From contig CAJQUN010000150.1 of assembly GCA_907163345.1 (NCBI GenBank), positions 434,001 to 498,000 on the forward strand: DNA of 64,000 bases, in the 5' to 3' direction. The notes under the pieces were generated by a model, which saw only the letters and a list, made by a program, of their open reading frames with translations, did no database searches and was not told the DNA's origin. Source of the DNA: Haberlea rhodopensis. Lineage: Eukaryota; Streptophyta; Magnoliopsida; Lamiales; Gesneriaceae. Position 1 is the first letter of the stretch. Each line of letters starts with the position of its first letter. The translations under genes and the position numbers were made by a program. Positions 23,721 to 34,323 of the stretch are shown piece by piece.

Positions 23721-24948
23721 GGCTTGCGTGTTTAATTTGTTTTATCTACATGTTGTGTGCTTAATTGTCACTTGATTCGTCCTTGAGCACTATACAAAAT
23801 TTTTTTTAGTGATTGAGTTATTCTTGAGAATTGATGAATTAGATTTGCAACGGTAATACATGATGAAATTTATCCTCATCTAGATAGGAGTCATGAAAAT
23901 GCTTAACTTGTTTGTATATATCCTTTGTTAACTACATGTCAAAACTGAGGAATAATTTGAGCACTTATTGAGTCATGATTGAGTGAAGTATGTATTGATT
24001 AAATTGAAAACTTGTGTTAACTATGATGAGTCTTGAGTATCTTAGATAACTTTACAGTTTAGTTGAAAGCACTTTGAGGCGAAATTTATAATTAGGAACT
24101 AGACTTGGAGATGATTTAGGCGATCTTTGGACCGTTTGAGCCTTTCAAGCCTACCTGTTCTATATTATTCCTTAGTGTCCCCTTTTGAGCCTTATTGAAA
24201 AAAGAATGGTATATGCATTGCATATGATTAGACCCCCATTCGACATTCTTGGCAAACTCATTTTACCCACCTTGGTTTGAGCCTAAAAGAACAATTTCAT
24301 CCATCCCTAGGAGAGTATAATGAATCTCATTCATTGCAGTAAATTGTTATATGTTGAGAAGTTCATTGTGAAAGAAATGAAATGAACAAAAGAATGAGCA
24401 AAGAAAAAGAAAAGATGTAGAGAAAAAGCCTTGAAAAGAAAAGTTAAATAAGACCCAAAGTGGCCAAGGCTAGAAAATGTGAAGAGAAGCTCAATGATTA
24501 TATGAGAAGATTTTGAACTGATTCTGTTATACTCTCTTCTTGAATTCATCCTACCTTTTCTTTGAAGCCGACACCAAAAGGCCTAACGTTAAAAGCTTTT
24601 AAAGTCCTGTTGATCCAACTCTAGGGAATAATTACATTAGTGGAGAAGTGCTGGATAATAAATTTGTAGAGTAATTCAAAGTAATCTTGACTAGGAGTTG
24701 ATATGGCACATGTTGATTTTAAAGATATGTATGTAACTCATGTTTAATAATAGCACACACGCACGTTCCGATGTTGCGATGTATTGTTTAACTTAGGGGA
24801 AATTGCTTCTTGTTAAGTGTTGAAGGACTTCTATTGATGTGTAAGTAGGATTTCTGAGATGTTACGTATGTTGTAAAGATGATTCATGCTTAGTATCGAG
24901 TTTAACTTTTCTTTTTGAGCTTATTGCTTGCTCGAGGATGATCAAGTC
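23721..24948 (+). other. Element D 3' non-coding interior
   Basis: About 1.2 kb between the internal purine tract and the real polypurine tract. I see no ORF or known domain. It is AT-rich with A/G-rich patches near 24350-24480. Such long non-coding 3' interiors are usual in gag-only and LARD-type elements. Confidence 0.6.
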
Positions 24949-24963
24949 TAAGTTTGGGGGAGT
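24949..24963 (+). other. Element D polypurine tract
   Basis: TAAGTTTGGGGGAGT ends directly at the 3' LTR start TGATAGGC. Confidence 0.85.
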
Positions 24964-26506
24964 TGATAGGCTTAGATTTTGAGTGTTTTTAACTGTAAAT
25001 TCTTCCTACTTTCCGTTCTTTTTCCTGGATGATATTATGCTTTTTGGTGTTTATTCGTTTGTTTCAGGAAAATATATCGGAAGTGGAAGAAATGAGCTTT
25101 TATGAAGATAACGGGCGAAATCGAGGCGTGAAAGATCAAAAAGTGAGGAAATGAATTTTTCGGAATCTCGATCGATTGAGATTTACTCTCGATCGATCGA
25201 GCCAGGCAGAGAGTTGAGTATCAAAGAAATTCATGTCTCGATCGATCGGTACAAATTTCCGATCGATCGAGCGAGGCAGTGACTCCAGAGCAAATTTTAT
25301 CAAAGTCTCGATCGATCGGTGGAAAATCTCGATCGATCGTGCGAGACAGTGAGATTCAAACTGGCATGAACAATGCGCCGATCGATCGAGACGCAAAATC
25401 CTGAAGATTTTATTTTCCTTTTTTATCGTGATTTTGGGGGTTTTAAGCGGAAATCTTGATTCATTTCGAGACACACACGATATCAGACCATTTTCAGACG
25501 ATTTTTAGGTCAAGGAGAGCCGCCCTAGCCGCCGCCCAACGCCGGAAAAGGAGATCCAATCTCCGTTCTTCGTCTAAGGTAAAGCCAATCAATTCCGGAG
25601 TGCAAGGAAGGAACAAGAGAAGAAACCACGGTGCAACGCACGGATTCATCCATCGTTTATCGTATTTCTGAACCTTAATTTATTTGATTTTCAATTTCAT
25701 TTGATGTTTTAGAGGTCGAGAGACAATAAAACTCTTGTGTATTTGAATTGAATTAAATTTAGTTTATATTATTGAGTTTTAATTTCGTTGTGTTTGATAT
25801 ATTGATTCATTGGTACTTGAGTGCATTGATTGTTATTGTTCATAAATTAATTGCATGTGTAGATCAAAGTTTAGCTAGCTTTGATTGAATTTGAGGGTTA
25901 CAGCCGAGATCGAGAGATAACGTTGTAACACGCTCCATTAATTTATGATGTATGTCACGATTGAGATCGAGAGATGATATCGCATATGTGAGAACTTGGA
26001 ATCGAGAGATTTAGAGTTATAAGGTTTTGATAATTTATGCAACTTTGAATTAGTAAATAGGTGCACGAGAGTGACTTATTCTAATTTATTGTTAGTTTCG
26101 TTACAGCTCGAGAGAGTGTATCGAATAATAGTGAAAACCTTTCACCTTTAAAATCAATTGGTTGATAAACTGAGAAGTCCATTGAATCATTAGAGATAAC
26201 ATAATTGAACGACGAGCTCAGTAATTTTCTCGAGTAACTTACCTTTGCATTCCGGAACCATTCTTTTCATTATTTCTAGTTTAATCTTTATTCTTTAGTT
26301 TAATTTAGATCTAGTTAATCAAACTTCTTTTCTATTAGGCTAAATATAATTTTACTTATCTTATTTGGTACTTATACGTTAGTCCCTGTGGATTCGACAA
26401 CCTGTACTTAATTTTCACTATACTAAAACTTGACAACCGTGCACTTGCGGTAGAATCGCTTCAAACCATTCTTTAAAATATCTTTTGTTTAAAAATAAAG
26501 CGGTCA
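24964..26506 (+). repeat. Element D 3' LTR (1543 bp), seven palindromes
   Basis: Palindromes start at 25167, 25188, 25237, 25258, 25307, 25328 and 25377 with spacings 21, 49, 21, 49, 21 and 49. The eighth is gone: sequence that follows copy eight in the 5' LTR (ACGCAAAATCC) here follows copy seven, a clean loss of one 21-bp unit. Confidence 0.93.
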
Positions 26507-26510
26507 ATAA

Positions 26511-26531
26511 CCCCCCCCCCCCCCCCCCCCC
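26511..26531 (+). repeat. Poly-C tract (21 C)
   Basis: Twenty-one consecutive C at the D/B junction. H has only short C runs in the matching place, so this is an expansion or an assembly error. Confidence 0.9.
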
Positions 26532-26938
26532 GCACTTTACCTTTTCCCTTCACTTTACCAATCACTCTTAAAATCCCCAAATCATTTCCACAACCCTAAC
26601 CTCACCCCATTTTCGAAATTCTTCAAAGGAGGAAGAAGGAAGCTCTACAAAACCTTTGTTTTTAAGATCTTTGTTAAGATTTGGAGTCTTCAAGAGGTAT
26701 GGAACCCTTCCTAAAGTTTTTATGATGTTTGGTTTTGAAATGGGATGATTTTGAAGTGATTTAAGTGGGTTTGTTTGGGTATGTGTTGCATGTTGTTGGG
26801 GTATGATTTTTGAAGTGTTTTATATGGGTTTTAGTGAGTTATGATGATGTTGATGTTGTAGGAAAGTTTGGGTTTGAAGGGTTTGAGGTAGAGCTTGAAA
26901 AATGCTCTAAAATGGCGATTTTTCGATGTACAGGGATC

Positions 26939-27148
26939 GGCGATCGATCGCCCGTTCCAGGCGATCGATCGCGACCCAGCAGTAGACGCCAGTAGCATTT
27001 GGCGATCGATCGCCACAATTGGGCGATCGATCGGCGAGGCTGGCGATCGATCGCGCCAAACGTGGCGATCGATCGCCAAGAGCTGAAAAATTCAGCAACG
27101 TCCAGTATGGTCTCGCGATCGATCGGGCCTGGGCGGTGATCGATCGCG
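26939..27148 (+). repeat. Eight GGCGATCGATCGCC palindromes in LTR B
   Basis: Starts at 26939, 26960, 27001, 27022, 27042, 27064, 27114 and 27135; spacings 21, 41, 21, 20, 22, 50 and 21. The last pair differs from the rest: its outer arms TCTCG and CGAGA pair with each other. Confidence 0.92.
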
Positions 27149-27477
27149 AGATATAAAAATATGTATTTTTGGATTTTTTGTGGGATTTTTGGATATTGGA
27201 CTATATTTAGCTTCTAATATCTATTTATATGGTTATGTAGAACCATCCCAGGTACCCACAACTTCAAGGAGATAAAGTTCTCCAATTTCTCCACTTTTGG
27301 GAATTAAGGTACGTAAGAAACGTACGGGCATCAGACGGTAACACATTCTTATACTATGACTACGCAATAATTGTATAAGTATTTACAATGTTTATGATGA
27401 TGATGATGATAAGTAAGTTTATGATGATGTCTATGAAGTGATGATGTTTATATGATGTTTATATAATGATACGATGT

Positions 27478-27765
27478 TTATGATATGGTAAGATGCCCAC
27501 GTGGTAAGATGCCACACGATGATTATGATATGGTAAGATGCCATACGATAGGGTAAGATGCCCACGTGGTAAGATGCCACACGATGTTTATGATATGGTA
27601 AGATGCCATACGATAGGATAAGATGCCCACGTGGTAAGATGCCACACGATGATTATGATATGGTAAGATGTCATACGATAGGGTAAGAGGCCCATATAGT
27701 AAGATGCTATATGATGTTTATGATATGGTAAGATGCCATACGATAGGGTAAGATGCCCATATGCA
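27478..27765 (+). repeat. GGTAAGATGCC minisatellite in LTR B
   Basis: Many copies of GGTAAGATGCC alternating with ACGATG, ACGATAGG and CACGTGGTAAG pieces. It lies between the ACGTACGGGCAT block (27308-27343) and CAGGGACAAC (near 27777), the slot filled by other repeats in LTRs C and H. Confidence 0.88.
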
Positions 27766-28192
27766 TGACTATGAAACAGGGACAACTAAGTGTGTTAATA
27801 CGATTAACCAGGAAGTATATGTTACGATTATTTTCATGCATTTATTTATATGCCATTACCTTATGATGTTAAGTAATATGTACATGCTCATGATGGGTTG
27901 TTCCTGTAGGTACACTTTTTGGACTGAAGGGCCTAGGTCGGGTTGAGGCAGTGAGCTAAAAGGAGCAAGATGAATATAGGATACAGGATTTTGATAGTCT
28001 CTACTCTAGGAGTAGTGTAAATCTATAGCTTTAACATTCATTATTGAGAATGTAATTAATTAGCTTTTGAAATTTTATTTTGGCCTGTAATCTTATTAGC
28101 TCAAAGCTACAACCGGAACCCTAAGATGTTATGAATGCATGTTTAGTCCATAATACGTGTATAAGATGATGTTAAGGTAGGAAGACCCTACA

Positions 28193-28946
28193 ACAATAAT
28201 AATATATTTACATATGCTCGTACGTTAACATACCTTATTGTCCAATTGCAAGAGTTACTCCGTGTCATTGCCCCGAGATATGATGAATTCACATGCAACA
28301 CACATTAGCAAATTCGTAAACTATCACGTGCACACTGCTCATTTTCAAGCATGGGTTTAAATAACAATATAACATTTAATCATGATGATTCACTATGCAA
28401 AAAGGCTCGGGCAAAGCGTACGTCGAAATCGCAATAAAAAAATAAAAAAAAACTACCTTCAGCGACTGATCGCCAGTTCGTGATTTTTGTTTCCTGGAGC
28501 AACTGACCTCGGCGATCGATCGCCACCTGCGATTTTCAGAAAAACAAGGTCGCAATCCATGGCGATTTTCGACCCTATGACTCAACCAACCCAATCTTAA
28601 CCACAAACTAACATCCTTGAGCATAAAACAAGGATCACAACTCCATTTCTTTCAATTAAAAGCAACAATAAATCATGATTTTTACAAAACATAACTCAAA
28701 ACTAAATCCACCAAAAACCATAACCAAATTCTTCAAAATCACATTCAAAACATAGATAATCAAAGGATGAAGAAGATTACCCAACAATCTAGCTAGAAAA
28801 TCCACCAAGAATCGAGCCCCCATCAATTTCTTCTTGAAAAGGAGAAGAAGAGAAGAGAAGAGAAAGCGAAAGAAGAGAATAGAGAAGGATGAGAAGGGAG
28901 GAGAGAGGAAGAGCTGAGTGGAATGATTGAACACAGAGTCCAACTT

Positions 28947-28948
<2 letters not shown>
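28193..28948 (-). repeat. Old minus-strand gypsy LTR remnant (element I)
   Basis: Several stretches parallel LTR E at 37740-38540 in the same order: GCTCGTACGTNNCA, CATGCCCCGAG-like and GAAG(A/G)TTACCC. The divergence is high. It holds one intact GGCGATCGATCGCC (28511-28524) and one decayed copy near 28464. Element B ends at its left edge, so B probably inserted here. No coding capacity is seen. Confidence 0.55.

Positions 28949-28982
<34 letters not shown>
28949..28982. repeat. (TA)17 microsatellite
   Basis: An uninterrupted TA run. It marks the left breakpoint of the tandem triplication. Confidence 0.95.
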
Positions 28983-28986
<4 letters not shown>

Positions 28987-30450
28987 CAAGACTCCAAAAA
29001 TCTAAGTCTCCAAATACTCGAATCAAAAATTCTTTAATAACAAAAGTGTTCAATAATTTTTACTCCCTCGCTAAAAACATCAACTTCAATCCCAAAACCC
29101 CCAAACTAAAAATCCCAACACTAAAATGATTTCAAGGTTCAACATGCTAACAATATTAAAATCTCTAACCTTTAATCCAACAACCCCGATACTGGGTTAA
29201 AATCATCGGGAAACTCAATTTCGCAATTATTCTATAATTACCAATCAATTAATGATTATAAATAATCCAGAATTCTTACCATTTAGTCCCTCAACTTCAA
29301 TCCAAATTACAATTTTTACCCAACAATTACTTATCTCCCAAATCCATAATTATTGCTCAACTTCAATAATTACCTCCCAATACATACCCATAATTACTTT
29401 CACAATTCACATGATTCATTTCAACATTTATTCAATCAATAACTATGACACAATCATAATTTAACCACACTTGATTTATCTCAAAACCAATTTCAATTGC
29501 AAAACGATAACTAATCATAATTATCTTTTAACCAGCCCCCTTAACTTTAACCAAGATAATTAGATTTCAGGCACAGTTTCACCCATCTAATCCTCCACAA
29601 TTATTTTATTAGTTATGATTTAAAATCATACGTTCTAAGCTGACGAGTTTTCCTAAATTATCCAATATACTATGGCCAGCTATATTGAACCTAATATTAA
29701 GATGCAACAAGACAATAGTCATGCACTCACTTAACACTCAATATTGCATATACTTTTTGAAAACTTCTACCCTTTGATTTTGGTATATCTATTGCTATTA
29801 CACGTGTGCTAGATTTTACTTGGTCCTTCTCAATCTAAACCCACGGCCTAATTTATTATGTCGTATCGTAATATCGTATGGTCAAGTCAATCACAATGTA
29901 TTTAATCATTCAAAGGTGATCAATCCTTCAAAAGCATAGAGAACAATAAATTATGCGCAAAGAATTGTAAGAATTAATCAAAATCCGTTATCTAAATCAT
30001 GGGTTCAAACAGGGATCCACTAGTCTTGATAACAAAACTTATCCAACAATCATACTTAAATAATAATGTACAAATATGTGTAACAACAATTTAAACATTA
30101 AAAATCTGAATAAGGAAGAACTCAGTTTAAAAATACAAAAAATGCCACATATTGACTCCTTGCGTCGTTGTGTACCCGGTCTCTTCAATTGGTCTTGCTC
30201 TTGAATGGCTTGAGGAGTAAAGGTGTGGAGGCTAATGTTCTAGGTTAAAATAATGAGCCAAAAGTCCATACTTTTTTTGTCCATGTTACCCTTTTATAGT
30301 TGGTGAGGAAATAAGTTTCCTTGTGGACTTCAAACTATTCAAAATCTATATTTTTTATAAATTCTCGTCGATCGGTCGAGATGTATTTTTTTTTCTCAAC
30401 CTACGACGCATGACCGATCGATTAGTTCAATCAACTTTCCTTCTTCAACT

Positions 30451-30657
30451 TTAATCAATGCTCTTCCGGTAGCTAGGAACAATCTCCCAAAGATCAAGGA
30501 CATGTTTGTATCTTACTCCATGCCCAACACCCACTGGAAATATGAATTTATCTACCTTAACAAGTATGTCCTTAATGATCCCGCGTGGATGCGTGATGGA
30601 TTTGTCCGCCATTTGTAACACCACTCTTGTAGGCTTTGTGTTGAGCCTTAAACGCAT
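30451..30657 (-). pseudogene. Gypsy protease-region fragment, copy 1
   Basis: A 68-codon minus-strand stretch with residues TRVVLQMADKSITHPRGIIK followed by DILVKVDKFIFPV. This resembles the part of gypsy pol just after the protease active site in Athila/Tat-type elements. Beyond KFIFPV the sequence no longer follows the family. The catalytic DTG is absent and no RT adjoins it, so it is a small relic inside the triplicated block. Confidence 0.7.
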
Positions 30658-30659
30658 TG

Positions 30660-31070
30660 TTGAGTTTAATGCTTAATTTATCTCCTAATTATTTATGAGT
30701 TTTGATGATCAACAAAACTTGCATCTGTTATACTAATGTGTCTACTTAGTGTACAGGGTTAGATTGTTGAAAAGTGTACTGATTAAAGGTGATCAAATCT
30801 GCAAGGAAATGGACTGATTGCCCCAGGCGATGGCAGCCTTTCAAGACAACACCGCGCACATCGACACAGGCGATAGCGAGGCATGCGTGCTATAGAGATC
30901 GCCCCAGGCTATGCTGACATCGCTCCACTCGATGGATACTATTCAAGACATCGCCCCGCACATTGACTGAAGCGACGCCGAGGACTCCGCACATGGTGAG
31001 ATTGCCCGAGGCGATGAGGAGATCGCTTGAGGTGATGCATGTTTGTTTGAGGCGATGGAGAGATCGTTTG
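30660..31070. repeat. LTR-like sequence with ATCGCC/GGCGAT inverted motifs (copies at 33331-33741, 36003-36413)
   Basis: Contains repeated short inverted motifs such as ATCGCCCCAGGC, ATTGCCCGAGGCGAT and ATCGCTTGAGGTGAT, i.e. ATCGCC-CGA-GGCGAT hairpins. The sequence continues past element E at 45316-45440 (GGGATCGCCCGAGGTGATC). It is probably an old LTR of a family not otherwise present. The last five bases, GTTTG, are the E target site. Confidence 0.6.
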
Positions 31071-31652
31071 TGTAAGGACCCCAAGCCCTTAACCCTTGAT
31101 TAGTGTATTAACCCTTATATGTGGCACATGCTTTCAATAAAAAGTCAATCGGGAAGCTCAGATGATACTTTACCATTGAATGGAAATTACAAAATTTTCT
31201 TTAATACCCAATGTCATAAGATCATCAGCCTAACAACAAATAGACTCATAAAGTTCGCCCATTACCATCCCCTTTGTGCCACTTTTTACATTGTGGACTT
31301 TTATAAAAATTTGGGCAGAGTCTCCCCATAAATAGAGCTATCCCGAAATAAAAGCACAACACATAACATAATTCCCAGCCAGGGAAAACATAATACTCAT
31401 CAGAATACAGCAATACCAAGTAAATTCCCAGCCAGGGAAGACACCACACATATGACAACAAAAGTGGGTTTCAATACCCACATAATACACTAATGACTCT
31501 CATATCATTTAGCAATTCTACCACTAATTGCATGCAACATAGAATGAAAGAGAGAAAGGCTCATGCCTTTATATACAACCCATATACAAGTATAACCGTG
31601 CTCACATGCGAGCATCATGAATGTGTATATAACCCTCAGGTGTATATATATA

Positions 31653-34323
31653 TAGTACCAAGACTCCAAAAATCTAAGTCTCCAAATACTCGAATCAAAA
31701 ATTCTTTAATAACAAAAGTGTTCAATAATTTTTACTCCCTCGCTAAAAACATCAACTTCAATCCCAAAACCCCCAAACTAAAAATCCCAACACTAAAATG
31801 ATTTCAAGGTTCAACATGCTAACAATATTAAAATCTCTAACCTTTAATCCAACAACCCCGATACTGGGTTAAAATCATCGGGAAACTCAATTTCGCAATT
31901 ATTCTATAATTACCAATCAATTAATGATTATAAATAATCCAGAATTCTTACCATTTAGTCCCTCAACTTCAATCCAAATTACAATTTTTACCCAACAATT
32001 ACTTATCTCCCAAATCCATAATTATTGCTCAACTTCAATAATTACCTCCCAATACATACCCATAATTACTTTCACAATTCACATGATTCATTTCAACATT
32101 TATTCAATCAATAACTATGACACAATCATAATTTAACCACACTTGATTTATCTCAAAACCAATTTCAATTGCAAAACGATAACTAATCATAATTATCTTT
32201 TAACCAGCCCCCTTAACTTTAACCAAGATAATTAGATTTCAGGCACAGTTTCACCCATCTAATCCTCCACAATTATTTTATTAGTTATGATTTAAAATCA
32301 TACGTTCTAAACTGACGAGTTTTCCTAAATTATCCAATATACTATGGCCAGCTATATTGAACCTAATATTAAGATGCAACAAGACAATAGTCATGCACTC
32401 ACTTAACACTCAATATTGCATATACTTTTTGAAAACTTCTACCCTTTGATTTTGGTATATCTATTGCTATTACACGTGTGCTAGATTTTACTTGGTCCTT
32501 CTCAATCTAAACCCACGGCCTAATTTATTATGTCGTATCGTAATATCGTATGGTCAAGTCAATCACAATGTATTTAATCATTCAAAGGTGATCAATCCTT
32601 CAAAAGCATAGAGAACAATAAATTATGCGCAAAGAATTGTAAGAATTAATCAAAATCCGTTATCTAAATCATGGGTTCAAACAGGGATCCACTAGTCTTG
32701 ATAACAAAACTTATCCAACAATCATACTTAAATAATAATGTACAAATATGTGTAACAACAATTTAAACATTAAAAATCTGAATAAGGAAGAACTCAGTTT
32801 AAAAATACAAAAATGCCACATATTGACTCCTTGCGTCGTTGTGTACCCGGTCTCTTCAATTGGTCTTGCTCTTGAATGGCTTGAGGAGTAAAGGTGTGGA
32901 GGCTAATGTTCTAGGTTAAAATAATGAGCCAAAAGTCCATACTTTTTTTGTCCATGTTACCCTTTTATAGTTGGTGAGGAAATAAGTTTCCTTGTGGACT
33001 TCAAACTATTCAAAATCTATATTTTTTATAAATTCTCGTCGATCGGTCGAGATGTATTTTTTTTTCTCAACCTACGACGCATGACCGATCGATTAGTTCA
33101 ATCAACTTTCCTTCTTCAACTTTAATCAATGCTCTTCCGGTAGCTAGGAACAATCTCCCAAAGATCAAGGACATGTTTGTATCTTACTCCATGCCCAACA
33201 CCCACTGGAAATATGAATTTATCTACCTTAACAAGTATGTCCTTAATGATCCCGCGTGGATGCGTGATGGATTTGTCCGCCATTTGTAACACCACTCTTG
33301 TAGGCTTTGTGTTGAGCCTTAAACGCATTGTTGAGTTTAATGCTTAATTTATCTCCTAATTATTTATGAGTTTTGATGATCAACAAAACTTGCATCTGTT
33401 ATACTAATGTGTCTACTTAGTGTACAGGGTTAGATTGTTGAAAAGTGTACTGATTAAAGGTGATCAAATCTGCAAGGAAATGGACTGATTGCCCCAGGCG
33501 ATGGCAGCCTTTCAAGACAACACCGCGCACATCGACACAGGCGATAGCGAGGCATGCGTGCTATAGAGATCGCCCCAGGCTATGCTGACATCGCTCCACT
33601 CGATGGATACTATTCAAGACATCGCCCCGCACATTGACTGAAGCGACGCCGAGGACTCCGCACATGGTGAGATTGCCCGAGGCGATGAGGAGATCGCTTG
33701 AGGTGATGCATGTTTGTTTGAGGCGATGGAGAGATCGTTTGTGTAAGGACCCCAAGCCCTTAACCCTTGATTAGTGTATTAACCCTTATATGTGGCACAT
33801 GCTTTCAATAAAAAGTCAATCGGGAAGCTCAGATGATACTTTACCATTGAATGGAAATTACAAAATTTTCTTTAATACCCAATGTCATAAGATCATCAGC
33901 CTAACAACAAATAGACTCATAAAGTTCGCCCATTACCATCCCCTTTGTGCCACTTTTTACATTGTGGACTTTTATAAAAATTTGGGCAGAGTCTCCCCAT
34001 AAATAGAGCTATCCCGAAATAAAAGCACAACACATAACATAATTCCCAGCCAGGGAAAACATAATACTCATCAGAATACAGCAATACCAAGTAAATTCCC
34101 AGCCAGGGAAGACACCACACATATGACAACAAAAGTGGGTTTCAATACCCACATAATACACTAATGACTCTCATATCATTTAGCAATTCTACCACTAATT
34201 GCATGCAACATAGAATGAAAGAGAGAAAGGCTCATGCCTTTATATACAACCCATATACAAGTATAACCGTGCTCACATGCGAGCATCATGAATGTGTATA
34301 TAACCCTCAGGTGTATATATATA
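31653..34323. repeat. Tandem unit, copy 2 of 3 (2671 bp)
   Basis: Near-identical to copies 1 and 3. I saw two differences: AAACTG for AAGCTG near 32310, and one A fewer in the A-run near 32812. Confidence 0.95.
33122..33328 (-). pseudogene. Gypsy protease-region fragment, copy 2
   Basis: The same fragment as at 30451-30657, carried by the second tandem unit with identical translation. Confidence 0.7.

Larger units (their letters stand above)
20671..26506 (+). mobile_element. Element D: non-autonomous gag-only LTR element (TR-GAG type)
   Basis: LTRs at 20671-22235 and 24964-26506 start TGATAGGCTTAG and end GCGGTCA. The PBS is complementary to Asp-tRNA. The 2.7-kb interior has one gag-like ORF and no protease, RT or integrase. 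The flanks ATACC (20666-20670) and ATAAC (26507-26511) resemble a 5-bp target duplication with one change. D lies in the 3' LTR of B, eight bases after the C target duplication. The tRNA choice and gag resemble Athila/Tat-type relatives; that lineage is inferred. Confidence 0.9.
8411..28192 (+). mobile_element. Element B: Tekay-like Ty3/gypsy element split by C and D and invaded by A
   Basis: The visible parts are: broken pol 8411-11563; polypurine tract; 3' LTR in three pieces (11623-11954, 20663-20670 and 26507-28192). Element C occupies 11955-20657, with duplicated target TAACC at 20658-20662, and D occupies 20671-26506. The LTR starts TGTGATGCCCCGAAATTAATT and ends GGAAGACCCTACA. It belongs to the same family as element H (62542 onward), which lets the pieces be joined. 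The 5' half lies left of the window, beyond A. Confidence 0.88.
26507..28192 (+). repeat. Element B 3' LTR, last segment
   Basis: Continues the LTR begun at 11623. It parallels 62880-64000 of element H and ends GGAAGACCCTACA at 28192. It contains a 21-base poly-C run, the palindrome cluster and a minisatellite, listed separately. Confidence 0.88.
28981..31652. repeat. Tandem unit, copy 1 of 3 (2672 bp)
   Basis: Starts TAGTACCAAGACTCC. It is about 2090 bp of old repeat DNA plus the first about 580 bp (as read on plus) of LTR E from TGTAAGG at 31071. The AT- and C-rich stretch 29000-30450 holds no gene I can recognise. Confidence 0.95.

Noticed and set aside
28656..29053. Minus-strand ORFs with (IY)n peptides
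   Set aside because: They are translations of the (TA)17 microsatellite in different frames.
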